This document shows positions 25,635 to 33,190 of a DNA stretch of 34,213 nt, piece after piece. Source of the DNA: an uncultured Gemmatimonadales bacterium (GTDB lineage Bacteria > Gemmatimonadota > Gemmatimonadetes > JACCXV01 > JAHWKZ01). The translations under genes and the position numbers were made by a program. The stretch spans positions 1 to 34,213 of the forward strand of contig CAMYLR010000001.1 of the NCBI GenBank assembly GCA_947259315.1, given 5' to 3'. The notes under the pieces are model-generated. The model saw nothing but the letters and a program-made list of their open reading frames with translations, was not told the DNA's origin and did no database searches. Position 1 is the first letter of the stretch, and every line of letters begins with the position of its first letter.

Positions 25635-26399
25635 TCAGCGCATCGCGATGATGAACAACCGGCGAAACGGGAATAGAGTCGTGCCGTCCGAGCGCCGCGG
25701 ATACGCGGCGCGCAACCGCCTTTTGTAATCGGCTTCGTAGGCTTGGCGTTCGTCATCATCCAGCGCTTCGAGTAGGGGTTCCCCCCACGTGGCGCCGGTC
25801 CACTCGGCGATCGGGTCGTCACCCTGCAACACTTGCAGGTAGACGGTCTCCCAGATCTCGAGCGACGATGCACTAGGCGCCAGGATATCGTAGTAGTGTT
25901 CTGGCTCGGCCACAGGTGGTGGCCGCATAAGTGGTGTGAGCCGATCGCGCCATGGCCCTTCGCGCGCCGCGTCGTACATCAGGGTGTGGGACGGCTCGCC
26001 AAAATTGCGCGGCATTTGGATCGCCAGTACGCCACCGGGTGTCACGGATTGGAGCAACTTGGGCAAGAGGTGCGCGTGCTCATCGTCGACAAAGTGCAGC
26101 GCGGCGTTGGAGAACACGAGATCGAGTGGCCCTGTCGGGCTCCAGTTCGCGATATCGGCTTGAACCCAGTCGATGTCGTCCGGAAGCTCCCGCGCTCGGG
26201 CCAGCATCTCGCGTGAGCTGTCGATCCCGGTCAACTCCGCTCGTGGCCAACGCTCCGCGATCATCTGTGTGACGTTGCCCACGCCGCATCCCAGATCGAC
26301 GATCCGCCGCGGTGACTGCAGTTCGACCCGCGTCAACAGGTCGATCGCGGGTCGCAACCGCAGGTCGGCGTAACGGATGTACTGGTCAGGGTCCCACAC
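25635..26399 (-). CDS. tam: Trans-aconitate 2-methyltransferase
   Basis: The 254-residue product matches E. coli Tam along its length, from memory: 'RRIVDLGCGVGNVTQMI' (SAM motif I), 'ELTGIDSSREML', 'VFSNAALHFV', 'VLAIQMPRNFGEPSH' and 'YYDIL', ending in 'FPFRRLFIIAMR'. Tam methylates trans-aconitate, the toxic spontaneous isomer of cis-aconitate, using S-adenosylmethionine. The start is a GTG at 26399 with no clear Shine-Dalgarno, giving 'WDPDQYIRY', which lines up with the E. coli 'DWNPSLYLHF'. It lies 74 bases upstream of cbaD and downstream of the small basic ORF, and may share their transcript. A related small-acid methyltransferase is possible. Confidence 0.85.
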   Translation of the reverse strand: MWDPDQYIRYADLRLRPAIDLLTRVELQSPRRIVDLGCGVGNVTQMIAERWPRAELTGIDSSREMLARARELPDDIDWVQADIANWSPTGPLDLVFSNAALHFVDDEHAHLLPKLLQSVTPGGVLAIQMPRNFGEPSHTLMYDAAREGPWRDRLTPLMRPPPVAEPEHYYDILAPSASSLEIWETVYLQVLQGDDPIAEWTGATWGEPLLEALDDDERQAYEADYKRRLRAAYPRRSDGTTLFPFRRLFIIAMR

Positions 26400-26446
26400 C
26401 TGACGAAAGTAGTGCGTTGCGCCGGTCGGGTTAGACCGTCAAACGG

Positions 26447-26605
26447 TTATCCGACGTGCCGCACAAAGCGAGCAGCAGGACGGCGGGAAAGCCATCGCTG
26501 ATACAAGACCGTTTGGCCATTTTTGCGCTGTTTTGAACCTTTCTGGCCAGTTCGGCGTGGATGCGTCGGAGCACCCGTGGACGAGACACTTCGATTGTAG
26601 CTCAT
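26447..26605 (-). CDS. Small highly basic protein, candidate
   Basis: A 52-codon ORF on the minus strand starts at ATG 26605 with a consensus AAGGAG eight bases upstream (26619-26614) and ends at TAA 26449-26447. The product has about 12 Lys/Arg, two His and no acidic residue; the core 'RRTGQKGSKQRKNGQTVLYQ' (residues 17-36) is followed by an Arg-rich tail. I do not recognise it. The sequence would suit a nucleic-acid-binding peptide, but no fold is visible. Support is the ribosome-binding site and a promoter-like sequence about 110 bases upstream; the coding part itself has little other evidence. It could instead be a leader peptide for tam or an untranslated RNA. Confidence 0.45.
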   Translation of the reverse strand: MSYNRSVSSTGAPTHPRRTGQKGSKQRKNGQTVLYQRWLSRRPAARFVRHVG

Positions 26606-26662
26606 GATCCTATCTCCTTATATAGTAAGGTCCTAAGCCCGGCGGAAGGTCTTCCGTCGGGG
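26606..26662 (-). promoter_or_regulatory. Structured 5' leader with SD-sequestering stem
   Basis: Two inverted repeats lie upstream of the small ORF. At 26638-26661 an 11-base arm pair (CCCGACGGAAG / CTTCCGCCGGG on the minus strand, one G-U-type mismatch) forms a strong hairpin with no T-tract. At 26616-26630, CCTTA and TAAGG flank a five-base loop, and the TAAGG arm contains most of the AAGGAG ribosome-binding site, so folding would hide it. This could be a translational switch such as an RNA thermometer. Confidence 0.4.
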
Positions 26663-26715
26663 TGTAACTGATAATAAAGTCACAGCTATACTAAATAAAT
26701 ATACTTAACAGGTAG

Positions 26716-26743
26716 ATAATAGCATAATTAAATCAGAAGTCAA
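26716..26743 (-). promoter_or_regulatory. Sigma70-type promoter
   Basis: On the minus strand TTGACT (26743-26738) and TATTAT (26721-26716) are separated by 16 bases inside an AT-rich stretch of an otherwise high-GC sequence. Transcription would start near 26709, about 100 bases before the small basic ORF, and could continue into tam and the oxidase genes. The match is by eye. Confidence 0.55.
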
Positions 26744-26754
26744 GCACGATAGCC

Positions 26755-27669
26755 CTACCGGAAGTGGTTTGTCTCCCGGTCGATGCGCCAGAATAGCCCG
26801 ACGACGAAACCCCAAGCGAAACCCGCCAGCATCGAAAAACGACTTGGTTTTGGTCCGTATGTAGCGGCGACCTCAGATCCACCGCCGACCCAACGTTTGG
26901 AGAGTCGCGCCAAGGCGCAGAGCATCGGGATCCGTGTGAGTCTCAAAGATTTGGCGAAGGCGGCTCCACTGCCGTACCAGTTGCGCCGAATCGTGGCCGC
27001 CCGATCCACCCAGAGAGTCGGCGAGTGATGCGTGGTTTCAACATCGGGTGTTTGCAGAACGTGATAACCGCGCGCGAGAGCACGAAGCGTTAGGTCGAGA
27101 TCCTCGGCTGAACGGAGTGGCGCACCGACACCGAGCTTTTCGTCAAAGCCATGCAGCTCTCGCCAGACGGATCGCCGTACTCCCATGTTGGCGGTCGTTC
27201 CGCTCAGGCGGTGGATATCGTCTAGTCCCTCGACGAGCGTTTCTCCCGACAAGACGCAACCGGGCACGAACCCATCGTCCCTTTGGTAAGACCCCGGCGA
27301 CACCGAGCCGAAGAGCACGCCGACGTTCGGGCGCGTGTCAAACGCGTCGATCATCTTCTTGAGCCAATCGGCGCGTACGGTGCAATCATCGCCGGTGATT
27401 GCGAGGATCTCGGCTTCGGTCAGCCTCGCACCATGATTCAGAGCTACACTCAGCCCGCCACCGGAGTGTGCGGTGTAGTGCACGCGAGGGTCGTCAAGAA
27501 GGACATCCAAGCGTTCTCGGCTGAGCTCGTCGGTGCTCTGATCGATGACATGCACCTCGTAGTCCGAAAGCGTACTGCGAAGCACGCTTTCCAAAGCGAC
27601 GACGATGTCCTGGGGACGTTGCATCGTAGCGATGATCGCTGCGACGCACGGCGGAGAGGATGCGGTCAT
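26755..27669 (-). CDS. Family 2 glycosyltransferase
   Basis: This 304-residue GT-A enzyme opens with 'VAAIIATMQRPQDIVVALESVL' (residues about 9-30, split here only as a motif), has the nucleotide-sugar/metal motif region 'LAITGDDCTV' and a later acidic 'SAEDLDLTLRALARGY' typical of the catalytic-base region of GT2 proteins. A hydrophobic segment near the C-terminus ('FAWGFVVGLFW') may touch the membrane. ATG 27669 overlaps the stop of the deacetylase gene as ATGA, so I prefer it to the in-frame ATG 27684. Sugar donor and acceptor are unknown; pairing with a polysaccharide deacetylase suggests surface polysaccharide or glycolipid synthesis. Confidence 0.85.
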   Translation of the reverse strand: MTASSPPCVAAIIATMQRPQDIVVALESVLRSTLSDYEVHVIDQSTDELSRERLDVLLDDPRVHYTAHSGGGLSVALNHGARLTEAEILAITGDDCTVRADWLKKMIDAFDTRPNVGVLFGSVSPGSYQRDDGFVPGCVLSGETLVEGLDDIHRLSGTTANMGVRRSVWRELHGFDEKLGVGAPLRSAEDLDLTLRALARGYHVLQTPDVETTHHSPTLWVDRAATIRRNWYGSGAAFAKSLRLTRIPMLCALARLSKRWVGGGSEVAATYGPKPSRFSMLAGFAWGFVVGLFWRIDRETNHFR

Positions 27670-28451
27670 CGAAGTCGCGCCCATGCACGCCGAGTGTTGC
27701 GCGGCACCGCCCGGAAGCGCAGGTAGGCCGGCAGGAGCGGGGTCGCCAGCAGGTCGAAAATCGGTCGGCGGCTGAAGTAATACATCTCGACTCGCTCGAG
27801 CGCGTACTTATCGCTGGCGCGGGTCACGACGCCGAGCCGATCCGAGCACGCGCAGTTGTAGTGCCGGGCCGCGATCTCTCGCGCTTGTTGGTCGTACTTT
27901 CCACGTGGGTACGCAAAGCTCTGAACGCTCACGCCGAGACGATCTTCCAGGATCGCTTTCGCGCCCACGATTTCCGCCTCGGCCTCCGACTCCCCCAAAC
28001 GGGTCAGATCGGGGTGCGTCAGCGTATGCGCTCCAACCGCGAAACCGGCACCGACCATCTCGCCGAGCTCTCTCCAGCTCACCATCGGTTGACCCTCGAT
28101 CGGGGGAAGCCTCTCGAAAGGATCCCGGCCGGCCCGGTGGCCAGTGGTCACGAAGACGGTCGCGGTCATGCCGTGCTCCTGTAGTGCCGGGAAAGCTTCG
28201 CGGTACGCGCTCTCGTAACCGTCGTCGATCGTGATTACGAGGCTCTTCGGGGGGAGCGGAGAACCGGCGCTTAGAGTCTCGACGGCGTCAAGGAGATCGA
28301 CGCTCCTGTACCCCCTGCGAGCGAGTCGCGCGAGCCCGCTCCGAAGCACCGCGGGCGGAAACGAAATAGTGGAAGCCGGCCTGGCAAAACCGTGAAAGGT
28401 CAGAATCGCCAGGTGGCCGGAACCAGAGGTAGTGGGCCAGTTTTCGCTCAT
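27666..28451 (-). CDS. Polysaccharide deacetylase (CE4 / NodB-like)
   Basis: The 261-residue product has the NodB homology domain of carbohydrate esterase family 4: motif 1 'TIDDGY' with Asp76 and Asp77, and the zinc motif 'HTLTHPD' with His142 and His146; 'SFAYPRGKYD' is the motif 3 region. These enzymes remove N-acetyl groups from chitin-like or peptidoglycan-type sugars. ATG 28451 is chosen because everything upstream in this frame is antisense to the P450 gene. The start codon shares the palindrome CATG with the P450 start on the other strand. No signal peptide is visible. It is coupled to the GT2 gene by an ATGA overlap. Confidence 0.87.
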   Translation of the reverse strand: MSENWPTTSGSGHLAILTFHGFARPASTISFPPAVLRSGLARLARRGYRSVDLLDAVETLSAGSPLPPKSLVITIDDGYESAYREAFPALQEHGMTATVFVTTGHRAGRDPFERLPPIEGQPMVSWRELGEMVGAGFAVGAHTLTHPDLTRLGESEAEAEIVGAKAILEDRLGVSVQSFAYPRGKYDQQAREIAARHYNCACSDRLGVVTRASDKYALERVEMYYFSRRPIFDLLATPLLPAYLRFRAVPRNTRRAWARLR

Positions 28452-29961
28452 GGAGCGCGCTCTGGAGTTGGGAGTCTTGTTGGTTGCGGCGACGTTGGCG
28501 CTGCGGATCCTGTCGATGCCGGCCGCTCGTCGGGAGTTGCGCGAACAGCCTCGATTCGCGGCGATCCTCGCCCTGCTGGGCGTCGCGTTGGCTGCAACGA
28601 TCTTGGCTGCAGTTCGCTCGCCGATCGCCCTGCGATTGGTTGCCATCGCTGCGGTCGCATGGGTCGCGTTCTTCGCATGGCGCTCCCGTCCTGGTTTTGG
28701 TCGCAGCCGCTCCCGCCCGCCCGGTTCCTTGGGCTTAAAGAACTCGCTTGATGCCATCGTAGATCGAAGCTTCTACGCAGGCCAGGCCCAGCGCCACGGC
28801 CCGGTGTTCAAGATGGCGCAGTTTCACCAGCCGGTCGTCTGCATCGTGGACATCGGAACGGGCCGAGAGCTCCTCAAACGCGAGTCCGAGAGCCTCGTGC
28901 TCGCCCCGCTGCCGATCAGCGCCGAGATCCCGCTCGGATTTATCCGCTACATGAAGCCCGACGATTACGCTGTCTACTCACAGCTGTTTCGGGCGGCGTT
29001 CTCGGAGGCTGTGCTCGAGCCGAATCGTGAGTTCGCGTTGGAAACCATCCGTCGAGAACTGGATGCGATCGCAGCTCCTGTCGACGGTGGATCCCAGGTC
29101 GTCGATCCGCGAGGTATCGTAGAGCGAATCATGTTCGCTGTATTGCTGCGGGTCTACTTCGGCGACGACATCAGTCCCGCTGATCGGAGCGTCATCGAAG
29201 GTTGTTGTCGAGACATCGGATCCGGTAACACGATCGGCAGAGCCAGTGCTCGGGCGCGACGCGCGTTACATACGTTCGAAGAATTGATTCGTGAGCGTAG
29301 CGGTAGCGACACGATCCTGCAGTACGCTCACTCCTCAGTATGGGGTAAGGTTTTGCGCTTGAGACCCGAGTCGGGTACCGATTCGACGGCGATCGGGAAC
29401 ACTCTCCTGCTGCTCGAGGCGTCGCGGGACAGCATCGGCGGGTTGCTGATGTGGATCCTGAAGAACCTCGCTGACAGTCCCGAGTCGATTGAGATGGTCC
29501 GCGGCGCGGAAAGCGGCGCGGCTTCTATCAAAGACTCGACGGATCGCGTCGTTCTGGAAACGCTTCGGTTGGCTCAGAGCGAGTACGTCTACCGCAAGGT
29601 CATTAGGCCGATCGAATTCGACGGCTTCCAGATCCCGAAAGGGTGGTTTGTCCGTGTTTGCGTGGCCGAGGTGCACACGCAGAACCCGCCGTTCGATCGG
29701 CCCGAGGCGTTCGACCCAACCCGGTTCGCGAACCGGCGGTTCACTCGTGACGAGTTCTCGCCGTTCGGGCTCGACCACCATGCGTGTATGGGCGCCTCGC
29801 TGACGATGTTCGTGGGCCGTGCTTTTGTCGACGTGCTGGCTCATGATTTTGATGTTCGTGTCGTTGCCGACGGCGCGCCCGAGCGCGGCAACCGGCACTG
29901 GAATCACTGGCGGCCGAGCTCCCAGTTCCGGGTCTCGCTGTCCCGTCGCGGAGTTGTTTGA
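28450..29961 (+). CDS. Cytochrome P450 with N-terminal membrane segments
   Basis: The 503-residue protein carries the P450 heme-binding motif 'PFGLDHHACMG' (Cys446 is the heme ligand) and the ExxR motif Glu370-Thr-Leu-Arg373. The I-helix region 'LLLLEASRDSIGG' departs from the usual (A/G)Gx(D/E)T pattern, which may affect O2 activation. Two hydrophobic segments (residues about 7-25 and 36-78) precede the P450 domain, unusual for soluble bacterial P450s. ATG 28450 is adopted; GTG 28432 lies in frame upstream. No redox partner gene is visible nearby. It is divergent from the deacetylase gene. Substrate unknown. Confidence 0.88.
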   Translation: MERALELGVLLVAATLALRILSMPAARRELREQPRFAAILALLGVALAATILAAVRSPIALRLVAIAAVAWVAFFAWRSRPGFGRSRSRPPGSLGLKNSLDAIVDRSFYAGQAQRHGPVFKMAQFHQPVVCIVDIGTGRELLKRESESLVLAPLPISAEIPLGFIRYMKPDDYAVYSQLFRAAFSEAVLEPNREFALETIRRELDAIAAPVDGGSQVVDPRGIVERIMFAVLLRVYFGDDISPADRSVIEGCCRDIGSGNTIGRASARARRALHTFEELIRERSGSDTILQYAHSSVWGKVLRLRPESGTDSTAIGNTLLLLEASRDSIGGLLMWILKNLADSPESIEMVRGAESGAASIKDSTDRVVLETLRLAQSEYVYRKVIRPIEFDGFQIPKGWFVRVCVAEVHTQNPPFDRPEAFDPTRFANRRFTRDEFSPFGLDHHACMGASLTMFVGRAFVDVLAHDFDVRVVADGAPERGNRHWNHWRPSSQFRVSLSRRGVV

Positions 29962-29977
29962 GCTCGATACGCGGCTG

Positions 29978-30433
29978 TTACGGTTCCGGCGAGTAGTCGA
30001 GGACTCCGGTCTGGGCGATCATCTTCCACTCGTCGCCCATCTTTGTGTAGATCTTGCATGTTCGGCCGGTCCACGACATTTCGGTTCCGTATCGATCCCT
30101 CCAAACGGTATCGATGTCGACGACGGCGAACGCACCATCCTCTTGATCGGAGACAACGATCTTCCGTGTTACGCGGTCGTTTCTGACCAGATCGTGTGTG
30201 TCAAAGAGTTTCCGCCACCCCTCGCGCCATCGAGCGGCGTCGTAGCGGCCCCACTCCATGACCCAGTCGATCGGATTGTGGTCGCGCGCGGTCGGCGGCC
30301 ACGGCCACACCATGTCGGGGTGGAAGACGGAGATCAGAAGGTCGACGTCCTGTGTGTCCCAGGCCTTCGTCTCGCGGTCGACGATCGCCTGGATTTCAAA
30401 CTCGGTGCCTGAGAGCGGCCCGGCGGCCGTCAT
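29978..30433 (-). CDS. SnoaL/NTF2-like protein
   Basis: A 151-residue soluble protein of the NTF2/SnoaL-like fold. The first helix is 'IQAIVDRETKAWDTQDVDLLIS' (residues about 15-36, given as a region), followed by 'VFHPDMVWPWPP', and a closing strand pair 'GDEWKMIAQTGVLDY'. Such proteins include isomerases, dehydratases and proteins with no known activity; no catalytic set can be assigned. ATG 30433 overlaps the stop of the transporter gene as ATGA (30430-30433), which fixes the start against the longer open frame. It is translated downstream of the CDF-type transporter. Confidence 0.75.
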   Translation of the reverse strand: MTAAGPLSGTEFEIQAIVDRETKAWDTQDVDLLISVFHPDMVWPWPPTARDHNPIDWVMEWGRYDAARWREGWRKLFDTHDLVRNDRVTRKIVVSDQEDGAFAVVDIDTVWRDRYGTEMSWTGRTCKIYTKMGDEWKMIAQTGVLDYSPEP

Positions 30434-31095
30434 CCAATCCCTGCCATTTCCGGCAACTCTTCGCATCGTTCGCCGCGCAACGCATGCACGCCCTCACGCG
30501 CGATCAATGGAACCATCGCTACTCCGGCGACCGGGTCCGCCCACCACCAACCGAGCGCGGCGTTGAGTCCGAGACCCAGGAGGAGGATCGCCGAGAGGAT
30601 CATGCAGATGTCGGTTTGGATCGAGTCAGCGTGAAGGGCGCGGCTGTCGAGCGCTGCCGCCACTCGTCGCTTCGCGCGGGCGAGGATCGGCATGACGATA
30701 AGCGATAATGCGGCGATCACGATCCCACCGAGACTGGCCCCTGCCGGCTCGTGCTTGATCAGTGCCGAGATCGACTCGAACGCGAGGTAGGTTGCAAGCG
30801 CCACAAACGATATACCAACCAGGCGCAGCGCGATCGCTTCGGCGCGCTCCGCGGATTCCATATCGCGGCGCGTCTGGAGCCGCCACAGAAGTACGAGTCC
30901 CGATGACGTCTCGATCAAGCTGTCGATCCCGAAACCGATCAGCGCGATGCTCCCGGCGAGCAGCGCAAACGCGATACTGATGACGCCCTCAGCGGAATTC
31001 CACGCCACCGTGAAGACCTCGAGCCGCCGTCCGCGACGCAAAAGCCGGAGTCTATCGTGCAACTCACCCTGTTGCGTGGTGCTCTGCTGACTCAA
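30430..31095 (-). CDS. CDF-type cation transporter, short form
   Basis: This 221-residue membrane protein has about six helices of the cation diffusion facilitator type. The metal-binding helices show 'GFGIDSLIE' (helix 2) and 'HADSIQTDICMIL' (helix 5, with the HxxxD-type site). The C-terminal cytoplasmic dimerisation domain of about 80 residues found in typical CDF proteins is missing, as in a known short subfamily. It would exchange a divalent metal ion for protons at the inner membrane; the metal cannot be told. It is followed by, and coupled to, the SnoaL-like gene. Confidence 0.8.
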   Translation of the reverse strand: MSQQSTTQQGELHDRLRLLRRGRRLEVFTVAWNSAEGVISIAFALLAGSIALIGFGIDSLIETSSGLVLLWRLQTRRDMESAERAEAIALRLVGISFVALATYLAFESISALIKHEPAGASLGGIVIAALSLIVMPILARAKRRVAAALDSRALHADSIQTDICMILSAILLLGLGLNAALGWWWADPVAGVAMVPLIAREGVHALRGERCEELPEMAGIG

Positions 31096-31141
31096 GCCTG
31101 GCCTGTTTCCTGAGTCCTCGGTGTGATCGTGGCCTACTTGT

Positions 31142-33010
31142 TTACGGTGACGCTCGTACCCCGTTCTTCATATTCGGGCTACCGACGGCGCAGCGCCCGA
31201 CCGACCACGTGGTGCACGAATCGGGTCCGCTGGCACCGCCGCTCCAACCGCCGGTTACGAGCGCTCCGTCGATCGGGTTGTGCTCGTGGTCGTGGACGGT
31301 AATCGTCACATCCGCCCTCCATCGTGATCCGAGCCGTACCTTGACCCCCAGTAGATCCCCGACGTGGACTTCGGCAGACGCGTTATCGACGGTTACGACG
31401 ACGGTGTCCTCGCCCTGCTTGCCGCCGAAGTCAGTCGCGACGGCGCGAACTGTCGACAACGAACCATTGGCGTGGGTCGATGTATCCCACTGGGCGGTAT
31501 AGCCGTCGATGGAGCTGGTGTCGACGCCGATGCTGTTCCCATCGACAAAGAACTCGACCTGGCTGACGCCGCCGTCGTCGACGGCCGAGGCCTCAACGCT
31601 GACGATGCCGTAGACGTTAGATCCGTCCGGTGGGTTGGTAATCGTCACCGTTGGCGAGCCATCGGGTGGGGGGCCGCTGCCGTCGATCGTGCAGCTCCCG
31701 TCGCCGCCGAAGATGGCACCGTTCAGGAAGAGCAGTGGCTCGTTCGAGCCCTGAGCGGCGTGTTCGTTCGTATACCCGCAAGCATCTTCCTGGGGTGTAG
31801 CCGCGGTGATCAAGGCCGTTTTGATCGCGTCGACGCCGGCGCCGTCGACGGCCGGGGTGGCACCCGTCGCGTGTAAGTAGAGCGCGACCGCGCCGGCGAC
31901 ATGCGGCGAGGCCATCGAGGTCCCGTTGAGCGTCGCCATTCCACCGCCGGGCCAAGTCGAGAGGATGCAAACGCCTGGCGCTGCGAGATCCATCGTCGGT
32001 CCGAAGTTGCTGAAATCGGCCAACGTATCGTCGAAATCGAATCGACAGGTGCTGGCGGCCGCGCCGCCCGCCTTGCCGTCGAAATCGGCGAGCGCGGAAA
32101 CGATGAGTGGTTCAGGCCAGCCCTGCTTGAGCTGGCCGTCGTTGCCGGCCGACATCGCCAACACAACGCCTTGGTCGATCATCGCGCAGGCGGCTTGATG
32201 TAGCGCTCCGGAGGAACCCGAGCACGGCTGAGCGTCGCCCGGGAAACCGATGCTCATATTGGCCGAGACGAAGTCGATCCCGCCCGATCGCCCGGCTTTG
32301 AAATCGGCTTTTCTGGCGGCGATCCAATCCATGCCCGCGACGCGTGCGCTGGTCGAACAAAGGCCGCCATCGTTGCAGACCTTGAAACCCCAGAGCCGAA
32401 CGCCGGGCGCGACGCCGACGACGCCGTCGGTGTTGTCCAGCGCTCCGACCGTGCCGGCCACGTGCGTTCCGTGACCGTTCTTGTCGCTCCACTTTTGTTT
32501 GTTGCCGCCGCTGAAGTTCCTTCCGCCGGCGACGTTGAGATCCGGATGGCCGGCATCGATGCCGGTGTCGAGGATCGCGACGTCGAACGGAACCGTGAGC
32601 GACGTGCCGTCATCGCCGATCGCTGGAAACGCCCGATCGGCTTCGGTGCGATCGATCCCGGTCGGCAGATCCTGAACGTCGATCGCGTGGATCTCGTCGA
32701 CCTCGACCGAGGCGACACGTGGGTCATTGCGAAGCGCGTTGAGACGCGCAGCGGGAATCGTGGCTGAGAAGCCGAATAGCGCCGTGCCATAGGTGTGTCG
32801 GGGCACAAGCCCGAACTCTTGTGCGACAGCCGCGGCGCGCGAATGGTTGGCCGCTCGTTCGCCGGGCGCGAACCCGCGGTCGAGGACGACGATCACGTTG
32901 GTCGGTCCAGACAGCGCAAGGCCGTTCTGGGACGGCGAAGTCGGAGCACGGGATTCGGTGCACGACGCGATTGAGAGTGCGGCCAACGGAACGAGGAGAA
33001 GACGTCTCAT
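31142..33010 (-). CDS. S8 subtilisin-like protease, lipoprotein with Ig-like domain
   Basis: The 622-residue product starts at ATG 33010 with a lipoprotein signal ending 'SIASC' (Cys17). Residues about 35-110 resemble an inhibitor I9 propeptide. The peptidase domain has the full triad Asp148 ('AILDTGID'), His180 ('NGHGTHVAGT') and Ser365 ('NGTSMASPHVAG'), with oxyanion Asn290 ('SAGNDG'). A bacterial Ig-like domain follows ('VSQVEFFVDGNSIG'), then a C-terminal module beginning 'DVTITVHDHEHNPIDGA' that seems cut short near 31142. The frame stays open upstream to 33661, but that part is antisense to typA. An exported scavenging protease is likely. Confidence 0.9.
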   Translation of the reverse strand: MRRLLLVPLAALSIASCTESRAPTSPSQNGLALSGPTNVIVVLDRGFAPGERAANHSRAAAVAQEFGLVPRHTYGTALFGFSATIPAARLNALRNDPRVASVEVDEIHAIDVQDLPTGIDRTEADRAFPAIGDDGTSLTVPFDVAILDTGIDAGHPDLNVAGGRNFSGGNKQKWSDKNGHGTHVAGTVGALDNTDGVVGVAPGVRLWGFKVCNDGGLCSTSARVAGMDWIAARKADFKAGRSGGIDFVSANMSIGFPGDAQPCSGSSGALHQAACAMIDQGVVLAMSAGNDGQLKQGWPEPLIVSALADFDGKAGGAAASTCRFDFDDTLADFSNFGPTMDLAAPGVCILSTWPGGGMATLNGTSMASPHVAGAVALYLHATGATPAVDGAGVDAIKTALITAATPQEDACGYTNEHAAQGSNEPLLFLNGAIFGGDGSCTIDGSGPPPDGSPTVTITNPPDGSNVYGIVSVEASAVDDGGVSQVEFFVDGNSIGVDTSSIDGYTAQWDTSTHANGSLSTVRAVATDFGGKQGEDTVVVTVDNASAEVHVGDLLGVKVRLGSRWRADVTITVHDHEHNPIDGALVTGGWSGGASGPDSCTTWSVGRCAVGSPNMKNGVRASP

Positions 33011-33190
33011 GGGCCCCCCGATGGGAAAGCGATACGCTGGATAGAGGACGATGACCTTAACCCCATTCACGGTGGCGTTCCAGAAGGGCGCCGTCGCGTG
33101 CGATCGACCTGGTCTTTTTGCGACTAAATGGCTAGCTTTGAATCCTCTCCCGATACTCCCTCTGCAAAAAACGCCAGACACGAGGCAGGC

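Noticed and set aside
28452-28757. N-terminal extension of the deacetylase frame
   Set aside because: Translation is Arg/Ala-rich and antisense to the P450 membrane region; no signal or domain is present.
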